Source: Pseudooceanicola batsensis HTCC2597
GTDB lineage: Bacteria; Pseudomonadota; Alphaproteobacteria; Rhodobacterales; Rhodobacteraceae
Assembly (NCBI RefSeq): GCF_000152725.1
Contig: NZ_CH724131.1
Span: forward strand, 2,077,739-2,141,738
Direction of reading: 5' to 3'
DNA length: 64,000 nucleotides
Position 1 is the stretch's first letter. Each line of letters starts with the position of its first letter. Made by a program: the position numbers and the translations under genes. This document shows positions 63,423 through 64,000 of the stretch, piece after piece. The notes beneath the pieces were generated by a model. That model was not told the origin of the DNA and ran no database searches. It saw only the letters and a program-made list of their open reading frames with translations.

Positions 63423-64000
63423 ATGACCGACGATCCCGACCGCCACGCAAGGAAAATGGCCAAGAAAAAGGCCGCCCGCGACAAGATCATGGCCACCAAG
63501 ACCGACGAGAAGGGTCTGGTCATCGTCCACACCGGCAAGGGCAAGGGAAAGAGCTCGGCCGCCTTCGGCATGATCTTCCGCTGCATCGCCCACGACATGC
63601 CCTGTGCGGTGGTGCAGTTCATCAAGGGCGGCATGTCCACCGGGGAACGCGACCTGATCCTGTCGAAATTCACCGACATCTGCGCCTTTCACACCATGGG
63701 CGAAGGCTTCACCTGGGAAACCCAGGACCGCACCCGCGACACCGAGATGGCCCAGGCCGCCTGGGAAAAGGCCAAGGACCTGATCCGCGATCCCGCGAAC
63801 CGCATGGTGCTGCTGGACGAGATCAACATCGCCCTGCGCTATGACTATCTCGACATCGCCGAGGTGACCGGGTTCCTGACCACCGAAAAGCCCGAGATGA
63901 CCCATGTCGTGCTGACCGGCCGCAACGCCAAGGACGAGCTGATCGAGATCGCCGACCTCGTGACCGAGATGGAACTGGTCAAACATCCCTTCCGGTCCGG
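63423..64000 (+). CDS. cobO: Cob(I)yrinic acid a,c-diamide adenosyltransferase (partial)
   Basis: The gene starts at 63423 with GGAGAA upstream and runs off the right edge; 192 residues are visible, probably most of the protein (usually about 200). The CobO/CobA-type P-loop is HTGKGKGKSSAAFG (about residues 36-49), followed by VVQFIKGG and the Walker B-like MVLLDEINIALRY. It transfers the adenosyl group from ATP to cob(I)yrinate diamide, just after CobN inserts cobalt. A 216-bp gap precedes it, with no B12 box visible. Confidence 0.94.
   Translation, partial: MTDDPDRHARKMAKKKAARDKIMATKTDEKGLVIVHTGKGKGKSSAAFGMIFRCIAHDMPCAVVQFIKGGMSTGERDLILSKFTDICAFHTMGEGFTWETQDRTRDTEMAQAAWEKAKDLIRDPANRMVLLDEINIALRYDYLDIAEVTGFLTTEKPEMTHVVLTGRNAKDELIEIADLVTEMELVKHPFRS

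Overview
The window is a gene-dense, GC-rich chromosomal segment of an alphaproteobacterium, most likely a Rhodobacterales/Roseobacter-group bacterium. The evidence is the gene order chvI-chvG-hprK-rapZ-EIIA-HPr beside pckA, a methylsuccinyl-CoA dehydrogenase of the ethylmalonyl-CoA pathway, many DctPQM/TauE/BMP-type transporters, a PraR/PhrR-type regulator, a type A RNase P RNA and an aerobic-style cobalamin pathway with CobN. I see no insertion sequence, prophage, CRISPR array, tRNA or rRNA. Gene names rest on motif recognition by eye; no database search was run.

Layout. 1-5.2 kb: an edge-truncated HisN-like phosphatase, a PraR-like regulator, a quinone oxidoreductase convergent with a LysR regulator, a DUF1127 protein, a Bax-inhibitor-1 membrane protein, a GNAT enzyme and ribosomal protein L33. 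5.4-8.3 kb: a three-gene catabolic operon (PLP ammonia-lyase, M24 hydrolase, Asp/Glu-racemase-like enzyme) that recalls ectoine-utilisation gene sets. 8.4-8.8 kb: rnpB on the minus strand. 9.1-12.1 kb: a universal stress protein, a VOC protein, a small hydrolase, then nfuA behind a candidate Irr (ICE) box, tsaB and rimI. 12.3-18.8 kb: a BMP-family nucleoside-type ABC importer, TauE/SafE and a TIGR02186-like protein. 18.8-24.3 kb: the minus-strand ChvGI/nitrogen-PTS operon, divergent from pckA (24.6-26.2 kb). 26.2-31.8 kb: two secreted proteins, one with an exact nine-residue repeat and a PRC-barrel, a second TauE, mcd and a fasciclin protein. 32-37.2 kb: a BKACE enzyme, alanine dehydrogenase and a TRAP transporter.

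From 37.5 kb to the right edge the main theme is vitamin B12. A minus-strand operon (45.5 to 37.9 kb) encodes a small membrane protein, CbiX with a His-rich tail, a CobH fused to an unknown N-terminal domain, CobL, CobI, a CbiG-CobJ fusion and CobM. The plus strand carries cobC-cobD (47.4-49.3 kb). A clear cobalamin riboswitch (about 55.95-56.14 kb) stands before cbiM-cobW-GNAT-cobN-GNAT, and cobO runs off the edge. The cob genes are interrupted by a glutathionyl-hydroquinone reductase, a degenerate receiver protein, a lytic transglycosylase, smc and a PQQ-type sugar dehydrogenase.

Most notable: the CobH fusion, a 37-bp repeat present both between cob genes and in frame inside cobN, the nonapeptide-repeat secreted protein, the lyase/M24/racemase operon, and the long structured leader of the minus-strand cob operon.
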